From Pseudomonas canadensis (lineage in GTDB: Bacteria > Pseudomonadota > Gammaproteobacteria > Pseudomonadales > Pseudomonadaceae), in NCBI RefSeq assembly GCF_000503215.1, contig NZ_AYTD01000013.1:610009-674008 (forward strand): DNA of 64,000 nt, written 5' to 3'. Made by a program: the position numbers and the translations under genes. Positions 49,642-58,981 of the stretch are shown here, in pieces. Positions within the stretch are counted from its first letter, which is position 1. Each line of letters starts with the position of its first letter. The notes beneath the pieces were generated by a model. It had not been told where the DNA came from, made no database searches, and saw nothing but the letters and a program-made list of their open reading frames with translations.

Positions 49642-50076
49642 TTAACCCCCTGTCAGGGCGGGGCCATAACCGTCGAGAAACTCAGCGGGCATACGCTTGG
49701 GCTTGCCGGTGGAGAGTTCGATGCAGACAAAGGTGGTTTGCGCACGCAGCAGGGTGGTGCCATCACGCGGGCGGACCAGCTGAAACCGCCGGGTCATCTT
49801 CAGGCGCTGGTCCCAGTCGACGATCCAGGTGGCCAGTTGCAGTTCATCGCCCTCGTAGCCGGCGGCCAGGTAGTCGATCTCATGGCGCACCACCGCCATG
49901 GCGCGGTCCAGGCGGCGGTATTCGGTCAGGTCCAGGCCCAAGCGCTGGGAATGGCGCCAGGCACAGCGCTCCAGCCAGGACACGTACACCGCGTTGTTGG
50001 CGTGCCCCAGGCCGTCGATGTCTTCAGGGGCGACCTGCAGATCGATGATAAACGGCGTTGCCAAATCCCAGCCCAT
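49642..50076 (-). CDS. Acyl-CoA thioesterase (hotdog fold)
   Basis: This 144-residue protein has the 4HBT pattern VAPEDIDGLGHANNAVYVSWLERC near the N-terminus, with the catalytic Asp and the HxNN block. It hydrolyses acyl-CoA thioesters in the cytoplasm; the chain-length preference is unknown. It follows the hydrolase gene by 39 bp. Confidence 0.85.
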   Translation of the reverse strand: MGWDLATPFIIDLQVAPEDIDGLGHANNAVYVSWLERCAWRHSQRLGLDLTEYRRLDRAMAVVRHEIDYLAAGYEGDELQLATWIVDWDQRLKMTRRFQLVRPRDGTTLLRAQTTFVCIELSTGKPKRMPAEFLDGYGPALTGG

Positions 50077-50115
50077 GCCTTGCTCCCAGTCGATTAACTT
50101 AACCGGGGCAGTGTA

Positions 50116-50949
50116 TCAGGCGGTTTGCCGCGCCTGTAGACGACGGCCGGCGAGCAACGCCAGCACAGCGTCGATTACGCGAGGGTCGGCCAGCACTTTC
50201 TGATGCCCACCCTGCTCCAGGCGCAACAGGCGGCTGTCGAACCAGGCTTCGTGAATGGCCTGAGAGGCCTTGACCGGGACGAAAGCATCGTCTTCGGCAT
50301 GCACGATCAGGCCAGGGATATTCATCTGGTAGTGGGCCACATCCAAGTGCTTGAGCGGCATGCCGAACGTTTGCTCGACTTCCTGGATGAAGGCTGAGCG
50401 CGCCCGCGCCGGCAAACCGACCATCTTGGTGAAGCCGCGCAGCACATCCAGGAAGCGAGACGGCGCAGCGATGCTTACCAACGCCTCGGTCCGCAAACCC
50501 AACTGCACCGCCAGCATCGCACTGGCGCCGCCCATGGAATGGCCAATCACCGCGTGCAGTGGCGGCAACTCGGCTGCCGCTTCGAGCATGGCACGGGCGA
50601 ACAGCAGCACATGGGCTTCACGCCCTGGCGAACGGCCATGGGCGGGACCGTCCAGCGCAATCACTGAGTAACCGTTATCGACCAATGCCGTGATCAGGCT
50701 GGCAAATTGAGTCGGCCGCCCTTCCCAACCGTGCATCAGCAACACTGCCGGCCCTTGGCCCCAGCGCAAGGCGGACAAGCCAAAACGCAAGGTGATGCGC
50801 TCCGATTGCGCCAGCAGCGGCAGCTCCCAATCACGCGGCGGCAGGTCGCGGGGCGTCATGAAGGCACGGCGCATCTTGTTGGCCACCGTTTGCGGCGCCA
50901 GATGCCCCAGGGTGCCGTTGAAGCGACGGATCCAGGTTAACGTGCCCAT
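50116..50949 (-). CDS. Alpha/beta hydrolase
   Basis: This 277-residue cytoplasmic protein has the oxyanion LLMHGWEGRPTQF motif (about residue 72), a GHSMGG nucleophile elbow near residue 141, an Asp in HAEDDAFVPVK and a late His in QGGHQKVL. It resembles small esterases; the substrate is unknown. It lies 15 bp after a TetR gene, so that repressor may control it. Confidence 0.85.
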   Translation of the reverse strand: MGTLTWIRRFNGTLGHLAPQTVANKMRRAFMTPRDLPPRDWELPLLAQSERITLRFGLSALRWGQGPAVLLMHGWEGRPTQFASLITALVDNGYSVIALDGPAHGRSPGREAHVLLFARAMLEAAAELPPLHAVIGHSMGGASAMLAVQLGLRTEALVSIAAPSRFLDVLRGFTKMVGLPARARSAFIQEVEQTFGMPLKHLDVAHYQMNIPGLIVHAEDDAFVPVKASQAIHEAWFDSRLLRLEQGGHQKVLADPRVIDAVLALLAGRRLQARQTA

Positions 50950-50964
50950 CGTGACAGCCCTCTT

Positions 50965-51504
50965 CTAGCGCACGGCCGACTTGGCGGCGCGCAGCACACG
51001 GTCAGACAACTCACCCGGCCCCAAGGCACGGGCCAAGGCCAGGCCACCGATCATCAGTGCCATGTCGGCCAGGGCTTTATCGGTGTCTTCAGGACTGGCG
51101 GCGAGTTGCGCGGCCATCAGCTCGCAGTGTTCGTTCAGCGCTTGGCGGAACTCATCCGGCAGGCGGCTCATCTCGCCGACAGTCGCCGGAATCGGGCAGG
51201 CCTGGGCGGTTGAGTCACGGTGCTTGCGCGACAGGTAGAACGCCGCCACCAGACTTCTGCGCTCCTCTCCGGTCAACTGGGCGTCCATGTCATCAATCGA
51301 CGCACGACGCTTGGCCAGCAACTGGGTGAAGGCCTCCAGCATCAGTGCGTCCTTGCTTTCGAAATGCGCGTAAAAACCACCGACGGTCAGCCCCGCCGCG
51401 CCCATGACTTCACCCACACTCGGTTCGGCCGGACCGCGCTGTATCAACGCGGCGCTGGCGGCCTGCAGAATGCGTTCGCGGGTTTGCGCTTTTTTATCGC
51501 TCAT
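50965..51504 (-). CDS. TetR-family repressor
   Basis: This 179-residue regulator has an N-terminal HTH (RERILQAASAALIQRG then GEVMGAAGLTVGGFYAHFES) and a divergent ligand domain. The second of two adjacent ATGs is preferred because GGAGG lies 5 bp before it but only 2 bp before the first. A perfect 10-bp inverted repeat lies just upstream. It probably controls itself and the hydrolase-thioesterase genes after it. Confidence 0.88.
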   Translation of the reverse strand: MSDKKAQTRERILQAASAALIQRGPAEPSVGEVMGAAGLTVGGFYAHFESKDALMLEAFTQLLAKRRASIDDMDAQLTGEERRSLVAAFYLSRKHRDSTAQACPIPATVGEMSRLPDEFRQALNEHCELMAAQLAASPEDTDKALADMALMIGGLALARALGPGELSDRVLRAAKSAVR

Positions 51505-51529
51505 CATTGCCTCCGATGTTCATGGGTTG

Positions 51530-51552
51530 AATATTATTACCATAATAATATT
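51530..51552. promoter_or_regulatory. TetR operator
   Basis: AATATTATTA-CCA-TAATAATATT is a perfect 10-bp inverted repeat with a 3-bp centre, 26 bp upstream of the TetR start. It is AT-rich enough to include a -10 element, so binding would block the tetR promoter. Confidence 0.75.
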
Positions 51553-51634
51553 TCACAAGCCACAGGCATGACCGCTGGTCAGAAGAGAAGAATGGGATGG
51601 AAGAAAGATTTGGCCAAACGCCAGACAAACAAAA

Positions 51635-51659
51635 GGGCCATTCAATAATTGAATGACCC
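51635..51659 (-). terminator. Terminator of the tRNA-Glu/Ala cluster
   Basis: GGGCCATTCAA and TTGAATGACCC form an 11-bp stem with one mismatch and a TAA loop. On the minus strand it is followed by TTTTGTTTG, so it ends the leftward tRNA transcript. Confidence 0.82.
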
Positions 51660-51686
51660 CTAAAAATCCCGCAGAGCGGGTAATCG

Positions 51687-51762
51687 TGGCGTCCCCTAGG
51701 GGACTCGAACCCCTGTTACCGCCGTGAAAGGGCGGTGTCCTAGGCCACTAGACGAAGGGGAC
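51687..51762 (-). tRNA. tRNA-Glu (TTC), copy 1
   Basis: This 76-nt gene has an encoded CCA, acceptor GTCCCCT/AGGGGAC and anticodon loop TTTCACG, giving TTC. It is identical to the copy at 51966-52041. Confidence 0.96.
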
Positions 51763-51839
51763 ACAAACCTTCTGTACACTGATCAGGCTGAGACTGATCG
51801 ATCCAAGGACGGTGTGGCCGGAACCTTGGAACTGTAAAT

Positions 51840-51915
<76 letters not shown>

Positions 51916-51965
51916 AAATTTTTCGTCTTTCGACGCAGCAGACCTTGCGAACTGCTTGTTGAAAA

Positions 51966-52041
51966 TGGCGTCCCCTAGGGGACTCGAACCCCTGTTACCG
52001 CCGTGAAAGGGCGGTGTCCTAGGCCACTAGACGAAGGGGAC
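51966..52041 (-). tRNA. tRNA-Glu (TTC), copy 2
   Basis: Identical to copy 1 and exactly 279 bp away from it. It is the second Glu gene in the repeated Ala-Glu unit. Confidence 0.96.
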
Positions 52042-52119
52042 AAAACCTTCTGTACAACTGATCAGCGCTGAGAACTGATCGATTCAAGGACGGTGTGGCC
52101 AGACCTTGAACCTGTAAAT

Positions 52120-52195
<76 letters not shown>

Positions 52196-52299
52196 TCATC
52201 GGTGAGGACGGGGCGAATCTTAATGGCGCTTTGGAAGTGTGTCAAATTTATTTTCAACATTTTCCAAAATTTTTTGCCGGGATAACAATCACTTACCGT

Positions 52300-52325
52300 C
52301 GAAACCCCGGAAAACCGGGGTTTCG
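52300..52325 (-). terminator. Hairpin terminator of gltX
   Basis: CGAAACCCCGG and CCGGGGTTTCG form a perfect 11-bp stem with an AAAA loop 17 bp beyond the gltX stop. The minus strand lacks a T-run after it, so its efficiency is uncertain. Confidence 0.65.
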
Positions 52326-52342
52326 CCGTTTCAACCGCGTGC

Positions 52343-53824
52343 TTAAGCGATAGCGCCCAGCAGCTTTTCCCACTCTTTGTTTTCTTTCTTCGACACACCA
52401 CCAAGCAAATCAAGGGCTTGGCGCAGACGGAAACGCGTCAGGTCCGGGCCGAGAATTTCCATCGCATCGAGCACCGACACCGAACTGGCCTGCCCGGTGA
52501 TCGCAGCAAACATCAGCGGCATGGCATCGCGCAGTTTCAATTCCAGGGATTCCACCACCGCCTGGATCGTCGCGGTAATCGCATCCTTCTCCCACTGTCG
52601 CAGGCTTTCCAGCTTCCACAGGATCAACTGCATCAATTGGCGAACCTGGTCACCCGAGAGTTTCTTGGACTCGAACAGCTTAGGGTCCGGATTCACGCCC
52701 CCGGCAAAGAAGAAGCTGGCCAACGGCGCGACCTGGCTGAACGTCTCCACCCTACCCTGCACCAGCGGCGCGATCTTCATCATGTATTCAGGGTTCAACG
52801 CCCACTGCTGCACGCGGCTGGCGAATTCTTCCACCGGCAGGTCACGCAGCCACTGGCCGTTGAGCCACGACAGCTTCTCGATATCGAAGATCGGTCCGCC
52901 GAGCGACACGCGGGACAGGTCGAAGTTATCGACCATTTCCTGCAGCGAGAACTTCTCGCGCTCATCCGGCATCGACCAGCCCATGCGACCCAGGTAGTTG
53001 AGCATCGCTTCCGGCATGAAGCCCATACGCTCGTAGAAGGTCACCGAGGTCGGGTTCTTGCGCTTGGACAGCTTGCTCTTGTCCGGGTTACGCAGCAGCG
53101 GCATGTAGCACAGCTGCGGTTGTTCCCAGCCGAAGTACTCGTAGAGCAGGACCAACTTCGGCGCCGACGGCAGCCATTCTTCGCCGCGCAGCACGTGGGT
53201 GATGCCCATCAGGTGGTCGTCGACCACGTTGGCCAGGAAGTACGTCGGCAGGCCGTCGGTCTTCATCAGCACCTGCATGTCCATGCGGTCCCACGGAATC
53301 TCGACGTCACCGCGCAGCATGTCCGGCACCACGCACACGCCTTCACTCGGCACCTTCATGCGGATCACGTGAGGCTCGCCAGCAGCCAGGCGCTGGGCCA
53401 CTTCTTCTTTCGACAGCAGCAACGCGCGGCCATCGTAGCGCGGGGTTTCGCCACGGGCCTGTTGCTCGGCGCGCATCTGGTCCAGTTCTTCCGCGGTGCA
53501 GAAGCACGGGAACGCATGGCCCATGTCGACCAGTTGCTGGGTGTACTGCTTGTAAATGTCGCTGCGCTCGCTCTGGCGGTACGGGCCGTGCGGGCCGCCG
53601 ACATCCGGGCCTTCGGCCCAGGTAATGCCCAGCCAGCGCAGGGCATCGAAAATCTGCTGTTCCGACTCACGGGTGGAGCGCAGTTGGTCGGTGTCTTCGA
53701 TCCGCAGGATGAATTCACCGCCGTGCTGCTTGGCAAAGCAGTAGTTGAACAAGGCGATGTAAGCAGTGCCGACGTGGGGATCCCCAGTAGGCGATGGCGC
53801 GATGCGCGTGCGGACGGTGGTCAT
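52343..53824 (-). CDS. gltX: Glutamyl-tRNA synthetase
   Basis: This 493-residue class I synthetase charges tRNA-Glu with glutamate. The HIGH-type motif is in [18 protein letters not shown] (about residues 9-26) and the KMSKS-type motif is [10 protein letters not shown] (about 254-263). It lies just upstream of the tRNA-Glu copies it serves, in the same direction. It is 120 bp after uvrB. Confidence 0.97.
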   Translation of the reverse strand: MTTVRTRIAPSPTGDPHVGTAYIALFNYCFAKQHGGEFILRIEDTDQLRSTRESEQQIFDALRWLGITWAEGPDVGGPHGPYRQSERSDIYKQYTQQLVDMGHAFPCFCTAEELDQMRAEQQARGETPRYDGRALLLSKEEVAQRLAAGEPHVIRMKVPSEGVCVVPDMLRGDVEIPWDRMDMQVLMKTDGLPTYFLANVVDDHLMGITHVLRGEEWLPSAPKLVLLYEYFGWEQPQLCYMPLLRNPDKSKLSKRKNPTSVTFYERMGFMPEAMLNYLGRMGWSMPDEREKFSLQEMVDNFDLSRVSLGGPIFDIEKLSWLNGQWLRDLPVEEFASRVQQWALNPEYMMKIAPLVQGRVETFSQVAPLASFFFAGGVNPDPKLFESKKLSGDQVRQLMQLILWKLESLRQWEKDAITATIQAVVESLELKLRDAMPLMFAAITGQASSVSVLDAMEILGPDLTRFRLRQALDLLGGVSKKENKEWEKLLGAIA

Positions 53825-53944
53825 GGCAGGTCTCGAATGGGCGATATAACTGAAAATTGAAACAAGGGGCGAATGGTAACACCAGCACGGGGGGTTCTGG
53901 CAGACCGAGGTGCTCGCGAAGAGGCCATCACCGCCCCTGCAAGA

Positions 53945-55960
53945 TCAAACAGCCAGCAACCGCTCGCGCAACTTGCCAATCTCATCCCGCGTCTGCGCCG
54001 CTGCCTCAAACTCCAGGTCCCGCGCCAACTGGTACATCTTCTCTTCCAGCTGGCGGATACGCTTGGTGATCTCGCTCGGCGAGCGCAGTTCGTTTTCGTA
54101 CTTGGCGCTTTCCTCGGCGGCCTTGGCCATGCCCTTACGCTTCTTGCTACGCGAGCCCGGCACGGTGGCGCCTTCCATGATGTCGGCAACGTCCTTGAAC
54201 ACGCCTTTCGGGGTGATGCCATTTTCCAGGTTGAACGCGATCTGCTTGTCGCGACGGCGCTGAGTCTCGCCAATCGCACGCTCCATGGAGCCGGTGATGC
54301 GGTCTGCGTAAAGAATCGCCCGGCCATTGAGGTTGCGCGCCGCACGGCCAATGGTCTGGATCAGCGAACGCTCGGAGCGCAGGAAGCCCTCCTTGTCCGC
54401 ATCGAGGATCGCCACCAGCGACACTTCCGGCATGTCCAGGCCTTCGCGCAGCAGGTTGATCCCCACCAGCACATCAAAGGTGCCCAGGCGCAAGTCACGG
54501 ATGATCTCCACACGCTCCACGGTGTCGATATCCGAGTGCAGGTAGCGCACGCGCACGCCGTGGTCGGCCAGGTAGTCGGTCAAGTCTTCGGACATGCGCT
54601 TGGTCAGCGTGGTGACCAAAACCCGCTCCTCCAGAGCCACACGCTTGGTGATTTCCGAGAGCAAGTCGTCGACCTGGGTCAGCGCCGGGCGGATTTCGAT
54701 TTCCGGGTCAACCAGACCGGTCGGCCGCACCAGTTGCTCGATCACGCGGCCAGCATGCTCGGCCTCATAATTACCCGGCGTGGCGGACACAAAGATGGTC
54801 TGCGGGCTGATGGCTTCCCACTCATCAAAGCGCATCGGCCGGTTATCCAGGGCCGACGGCAGGCGGAAACCGTACTCCACCAGGGTTTCTTTACGCGAAC
54901 GGTCGCCCTTATACATTGCGCCCACTTGCGGCACGCTGACGTGGGACTCGTCGATCACCAGCAGCGCATCAGGGGGCAGGTAATCATAAAGCGTCGGCGG
55001 CGGCGCACCGGATTCACGGCCCGACAAGTAGCGTGAGTAGTTTTCGATACCGTTGCAGTAACCCAGCTCCAGGATCATCTCCAGGTCGAAACGGGTACGT
55101 TGCTCCAGGCGCTGGGCTTCCACCAGTTTGTTGTTGGAGCGCAGGTACTCCAGACGCTCGGCCAACTCGACCTTGATCCCTTCGATGGCACCCATCAGGG
55201 TTTCACGCGGGGTCACGTAGTGGCTTTTCGGATAGAAGGTGAAGCGTGGCAGCTTGCGGATCACCTCGCCGGTCAATGGGTCGAAGGCCGACAGGCTCTC
55301 GACTTCATCGTCGAACAGCTCGATACGGATCGCTTCCAGGTCGGATTCCGCCGGGTAAATGTCGATCACATCGCCGCGCACGCGGAACGTAGCGCGGGCA
55401 AAGTCCATGTCATTGCGCGTGTATTGCAGGCTGGCCAAGCGACGCAGCAGTTCGCGCTGGTCGAGTTTGTCGCCCCGATCGACGTGCAGCACCATCTTCA
55501 GATAGGTTTCCGGGCTGCCCAGGCCGTAGATGCACGACACGGTAGTGACGATGATCGCGTCCTTACGCTCCAGCAAGGCCTTGGTCGCCGACAGCCGCAT
55601 CTGCTCGATGTGGTCGTTGATCGACGCATCCTTCTCGATAAAGGTATCGGAGGATGGCACGTAGGCTTCGGGCTGGTAGTAGTCGTAGTAGGAAACGAAG
55701 TACTCCACCGCGTTGTTCGGGAAGAACGCCTTGAACTCGCCGTACAGCTGCGCGGCCAGGGTCTTGTTCGGCGCCAATACCAGCGTCGGTCGGTTGATCT
55801 GCGCGATCACGTTGGCAATGCTGAAGGTCTTGCCCGAGCCGGTCACCCCGAGCAGCGTCTGGTGCGCCAAGCCGGCCTCAATGCCCTCGACCATCTGGCG
55901 AATGGCTTCCGGCTGATCGCCAGCGGGTTCAAAGCGGGTGACGAGTTGGAAATCCGACAT
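53945..55960 (-). CDS. uvrB: Excinuclease ABC subunit B
   Basis: This 671-residue helicase-like subunit of nucleotide excision repair has Walker [15 protein letters not shown] (about residues 39-52), the beta-hairpin [20 protein letters not shown] and the C-terminal UVR domain that binds UvrC. It is divergent from the aminotransferase gene. I found no CTGT-N8-ACAG LexA box in its upstream region. Confidence 0.97.
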   Translation of the reverse strand: MSDFQLVTRFEPAGDQPEAIRQMVEGIEAGLAHQTLLGVTGSGKTFSIANVIAQINRPTLVLAPNKTLAAQLYGEFKAFFPNNAVEYFVSYYDYYQPEAYVPSSDTFIEKDASINDHIEQMRLSATKALLERKDAIIVTTVSCIYGLGSPETYLKMVLHVDRGDKLDQRELLRRLASLQYTRNDMDFARATFRVRGDVIDIYPAESDLEAIRIELFDDEVESLSAFDPLTGEVIRKLPRFTFYPKSHYVTPRETLMGAIEGIKVELAERLEYLRSNNKLVEAQRLEQRTRFDLEMILELGYCNGIENYSRYLSGRESGAPPPTLYDYLPPDALLVIDESHVSVPQVGAMYKGDRSRKETLVEYGFRLPSALDNRPMRFDEWEAISPQTIFVSATPGNYEAEHAGRVIEQLVRPTGLVDPEIEIRPALTQVDDLLSEITKRVALEERVLVTTLTKRMSEDLTDYLADHGVRVRYLHSDIDTVERVEIIRDLRLGTFDVLVGINLLREGLDMPEVSLVAILDADKEGFLRSERSLIQTIGRAARNLNGRAILYADRITGSMERAIGETQRRRDKQIAFNLENGITPKGVFKDVADIMEGATVPGSRSKKRKGMAKAAEESAKYENELRSPSEITKRIRQLEEKMYQLARDLEFEAAAQTRDEIGKLRERLLAV

Positions 55961-56304
55961 AACGTACCTCGTGTAGTCACCCCCGGACTGTAAACCCGTC
56001 GAGGACGAAATAGACCGCCACCCGCGAAGAATCAGAGCGGATAGTAGGAAAAAACCATGATAGACATAGAAGTGGTGGCGAATGTGACGGGTTTCAAGGC
56101 AATCGCCCTACGCGCCCTGACCGATCAATGTTGCAATAAGACTAACGGTCAGCAAATAAACCGAAAAACTTGGCCGAAAAGCCGTTTCGGCTGTCGCCTC
56201 AGGCGGTGATGGTCTCTATACTAACTCCCCGTTTGTGCACCGCTCTAGTGCATTCGGCTGGAGCGCGACACGTCCCTCCTACCCCCCATAGAGCTGCCGC
56301 AAAA
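55961..56304. promoter_or_regulatory. Divergent promoter region uvrB / aminotransferase
   Basis: This 344-bp gap separates two back-to-back genes and should hold both promoters. No LexA box, riboswitch or long inverted repeat was found. An in-frame extension of the aminotransferase to 56170 exists but lacks family similarity. Confidence 0.5.
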
Positions 56305-57501
56305 ATGAGCCTGTTCTCCGCTGTCGAAATGGCACCACGCGATCCAATCCTGGGCCTCAACGAAGCATTCAACGCCGATACACGAACCACCAAGGTCAAC
56401 CTTGGCGTGGGCGTTTACTGCAACGAGGAGGGGAAGATTCCACTCTTGCGTGCCGTTGCCGAAGCGGAAGCCATTCGCGTGGCGCAACACGCCGCCCGTG
56501 GCTACTTGCCAATCGACGGCATCGCGGCCTACGACAAGGCCGTGCAAACCCTGCTGTTCGGCGCAGAATCGCCGCTGCTGAACGCTGGCCGCGTTACCAC
56601 CGTGCAAGCGGTAGGCGGCACTGGCGCGCTGAAGCTGGGTGCTGACTTCCTCAAGCAGTTGCTGCCAAACGCCGTCGTGGCCATCAGCGACCCGAGCTGG
56701 GAAAACCACCGCGCCCTGTTCGAAACCGCCGGTTTCCCGGTGCAGAACTACCGCTACTACGACGCCGCCACCCACGACGTGAACCGTGCCGGCCTGCTCG
56801 AAGACCTCAACGCCCTGCCACCCCAGTCCATCGTGGTGCTGCACGCCTGCTGCCACAACCCGACCGGCGTCGACCTGACCCCGACCGACTGGCAGAACGT
56901 GCTGGACGTGATCAAGGCCAAGAACCTGGTGCCGTTCCTCGACATGGCATACCAGGGCTTTGGCGACGGCATCCACGAAGACGCCGCCGCCGTGCGCCTG
57001 TTCGCTGAGTCGGGCCTGACCTTCTTTGTGTCCAGCTCGTTCTCCAAGTCGTTCTCCCTGTACGGCGAGCGTGTGGGCGCACTGTCCATCGTCGGCGACT
57101 CCAAGGAAGAAAGCGCGCGCATCCTGTCCCAGGTCAAACGCGTGATCCGCACCAACTACTCCAACCCGCCGACCCACGGCGCGGCGATCGTTGCAGCGGT
57201 ACTGAACAACCCTGAACTGCGCGCCCAGTGGGAAGCCGAACTGGCCGAAATGCGCCTGCGCATCCGTGGCATGCGCGAGCAGATGGTGGCCGAGCTGGCC
57301 AAGGCTGCTCCGGGCCACGACTTCAGCTTCGTTGGCCGCCAGCGTGGGATGTTCTCCTACTCCGGCCTGACCGTTGAGCAAGTTACCCGCCTGCGCAGCG
57401 AATTCGGCATCTACGCCCTCGACACTGGCCGTATCTGTGTGGCGGCGTTGAACCAGTCGAACATTGATGCAGTCACAAAGGCAATTGTTCAGGTTCTCTA
57501 A
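56305..57501 (+). CDS. tyrB: Aromatic amino acid aminotransferase
   Basis: This 398-residue class I aminotransferase transfers amino groups between aspartate or aromatic amino acids and 2-oxoglutarate. The opening FSAVEMAPRDPILGLNEAF and the PLP lysine in SSSFSKSFSLYGERVG (about 246-261) are those of the AspC/TyrB subgroup. The start at MSLFSAVE gives the standard length. Whether aspartate or tyrosine is preferred cannot be settled from sequence; a hairpin terminator follows 20 bp after its stop. Confidence 0.9.
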   Translation: MSLFSAVEMAPRDPILGLNEAFNADTRTTKVNLGVGVYCNEEGKIPLLRAVAEAEAIRVAQHAARGYLPIDGIAAYDKAVQTLLFGAESPLLNAGRVTTVQAVGGTGALKLGADFLKQLLPNAVVAISDPSWENHRALFETAGFPVQNYRYYDAATHDVNRAGLLEDLNALPPQSIVVLHACCHNPTGVDLTPTDWQNVLDVIKAKNLVPFLDMAYQGFGDGIHEDAAAVRLFAESGLTFFVSSSFSKSFSLYGERVGALSIVGDSKEESARILSQVKRVIRTNYSNPPTHGAAIVAAVLNNPELRAQWEAELAEMRLRIRGMREQMVAELAKAAPGHDFSFVGRQRGMFSYSGLTVEQVTRLRSEFGIYALDTGRICVAALNQSNIDAVTKAIVQVL

Positions 57502-57520
57502 ACCTGACGGCGCTGCGGAA

Positions 57521-57547
57521 AGGGAAGCCACGGCTTCCCTTTTTTAT
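57521..57547 (+). terminator. Rho-independent terminator of the aminotransferase gene
   Basis: AAAGGGAAGCC pairs with GGCTTCCCTTT, followed by TTT and TATG on the plus strand, 20 bp beyond the stop. Confidence 0.88.
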
Positions 57548-57585
57548 GCCTGTCGGAAAACCGCCTGCTCCCCTAGACTGAATCC

Positions 57586-57653
57586 TGTAGGAGCCCGGCT
57601 TGCCGGCGATGGCGTCCCCATGGGCCTCATCGCCGGCAAGCCGGGCTCCTACA
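57586..57653. repeat. REP doublet (REPIN)
   Basis: TGTAGGAGCCCGGCTTGCCG and its complement are separated by about 30 bp. It lies between the aminotransferase terminator and the small membrane gene. Confidence 0.85.
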
Positions 57654-57689
57654 GGCAGAGTGTTCCGACATTACCCCAATGAGTAACCT

Positions 57690-57899
57690 ATGAGAAACGA
57701 CGACCTGGACCTGCGTGCCGACCGCGACGAACTGCATGACTACGCCCCACGCGCACCGCAACCCAAGCGCCAGAAGAGCCTGGTGCTGCAAGTGGCACTG
57801 GGTGTGTTCCTCGGCGGCCTGGCACTGTGGCTGGTGCAATTGGGTGCGACCGCACTGATGGCGAAGCTGGCGATGGGCACCCTGCAATTTGGCGGCTGA
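57690..57899 (+). CDS. Small single-pass membrane protein
   Basis: This 69-residue protein has a charged, Asp/Arg-rich N-terminal half (residues 1-28) and one long membrane helix (about 31-58). I recognise no family. GAGTAACCT precedes the ATG but is only a weak ribosome binding site. It lies alone between two REP doublets, and its function is unknown. Confidence 0.6.
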   Translation: MRNDDLDLRADRDELHDYAPRAPQPKRQKSLVLQVALGVFLGGLALWLVQLGATALMAKLAMGTLQFGG

Positions 57900-57911
57900 A
57901 AACGATCAAAA

Positions 57912-57998
57912 TGTGGGAGCTGGCTTGCCTGCGATAGCATCAACCAGTTTTGCCTCATACACCGAGGTGCCAGCATCGCAAACAAGCCAGCTCCCACA
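57912..57998. repeat. REP doublet (REPIN)
   Basis: TGTGGGAGCTGGCTTGCCTG and its complement (with one changed base) flank about 40 bp. It lies between the small membrane gene and the convergent LysR gene. Confidence 0.85.
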
Positions 57999-58004
57999 TT
58001 TGAA

Positions 58005-58889
58005 TTACTGCGCTACCAGATTGCGTGCCTCCAACAACTTCACGAAACTGTTCAAACTCTGCGACACCGTCCCCCGCCGCCAGATCAGCCATGTGTGCAG
58101 GATCCGGAAGTTGTCCGTCAGCGGCCACACGCTCACCGCCGCCGACCCCGGCATGCTGTCGAGCATGCTGCGCGGCATAAGCGCCAGCCCCGCCCCGGCG
58201 CTGACACAGGCGAGCATGCCGTGGTAGGACTCGATCTCGAAGATCTTGCCCGGTACCGCGCCGTCCTGTGAGAACCAGCGCTCAAAGTGATGCCGGTACG
58301 AACAGTTGGAGCGAAAGGTGTAGATATTTTCGCCATTCACGTCCTGGCCGCGTTTGATCGGCGCGTGGTGCAGCGGCGCAATCACCACCATCTCCTCTTC
58401 AAACACCGCCACGCCTTCCAGGGTGGAATGCAGCACCGGTCCGTCGACAAACGCCGCCGTCAGCCGCCCCGACAGCACGCCTTCAATCATGGTGCCCGAG
58501 GGGCCGGTGCTCAGGTCCAACTCAACCTTGGTGTGCTTCTGGTTGTACGCCGCCAGCAGCGCCGGGATGCGCACCGCTGCGGTACTTTCCAGCGAGCCAA
58601 GGGCAAACGCGCCCTGGGGCTCCTCCCCCGCCACGGTCGCGCGGGCTTCCTGCACCAGGTCGAGAATGCGCCGCGCATAGCCAAGGAAATTCCACCCGGC
58701 CGGGGACAGGCGCAGGCGGCTTTTCTCGCGGATGAACAATTCCACGCCCAGGTCCTGCTCCAGTTGCTTGATGCGCGTGGTCAGGTTCGACGGCACACGA
58801 TGAATCAACTGCGCGGCGGCGCTGATGCTGCCTTGCTCGGCAACGGCCTTGAAGATTTCCAGCTGCACCAGGTCCAAATCATTCTCCAA
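58005..58889 (-). CDS. LysR-family regulator divergent from SSADH
   Basis: This 294-residue regulator has an N-terminal HTH ([20 protein letters not shown] then [15 protein letters not shown]) and a LysR effector domain. It is back to back with the succinate-semialdehyde dehydrogenase gene, 92 bp away, and is likely its regulator. The effector is unknown. Confidence 0.88.
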   Translation of the reverse strand: MENDLDLVQLEIFKAVAEQGSISAAAQLIHRVPSNLTTRIKQLEQDLGVELFIREKSRLRLSPAGWNFLGYARRILDLVQEARATVAGEEPQGAFALGSLESTAAVRIPALLAAYNQKHTKVELDLSTGPSGTMIEGVLSGRLTAAFVDGPVLHSTLEGVAVFEEEMVVIAPLHHAPIKRGQDVNGENIYTFRSNCSYRHHFERWFSQDGAVPGKIFEIESYHGMLACVSAGAGLALMPRSMLDSMPGSAAVSVWPLTDNFRILHTWLIWRRGTVSQSLNSFVKLLEARNLVAQ

Positions 58890-58981
58890 TCGTGAACGTA
58901 TTGCTTAATATTATTCAGTTTCCAGAAAAGAGATACCCCCGTACGCTGAACCCCACTGAATTCACTCAGCAGGACGGTGCC

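Noticed and set aside
52418..53860. Rightward 480-codon frame opposite gltX
   Set aside because: It is antisense to a complete synthetase gene; its composition (many Gln, His, Arg) is that of a shadow frame.
53873..55036. Rightward 387-codon frame opposite uvrB
   Set aside because: It is antisense to uvrB, without motifs or a start site.
55961..56304. LexA box for uvrB
   Set aside because: I searched for CTGT-N8-ACAG. The only start (CTGTAAACCCGTCGAG near 55988) lacks the second half.
56245..57531. Leftward 428-codon frame opposite the aminotransferase
   Set aside because: It is antisense to a complete PLP enzyme gene; Gly/His/Val-rich shadow.
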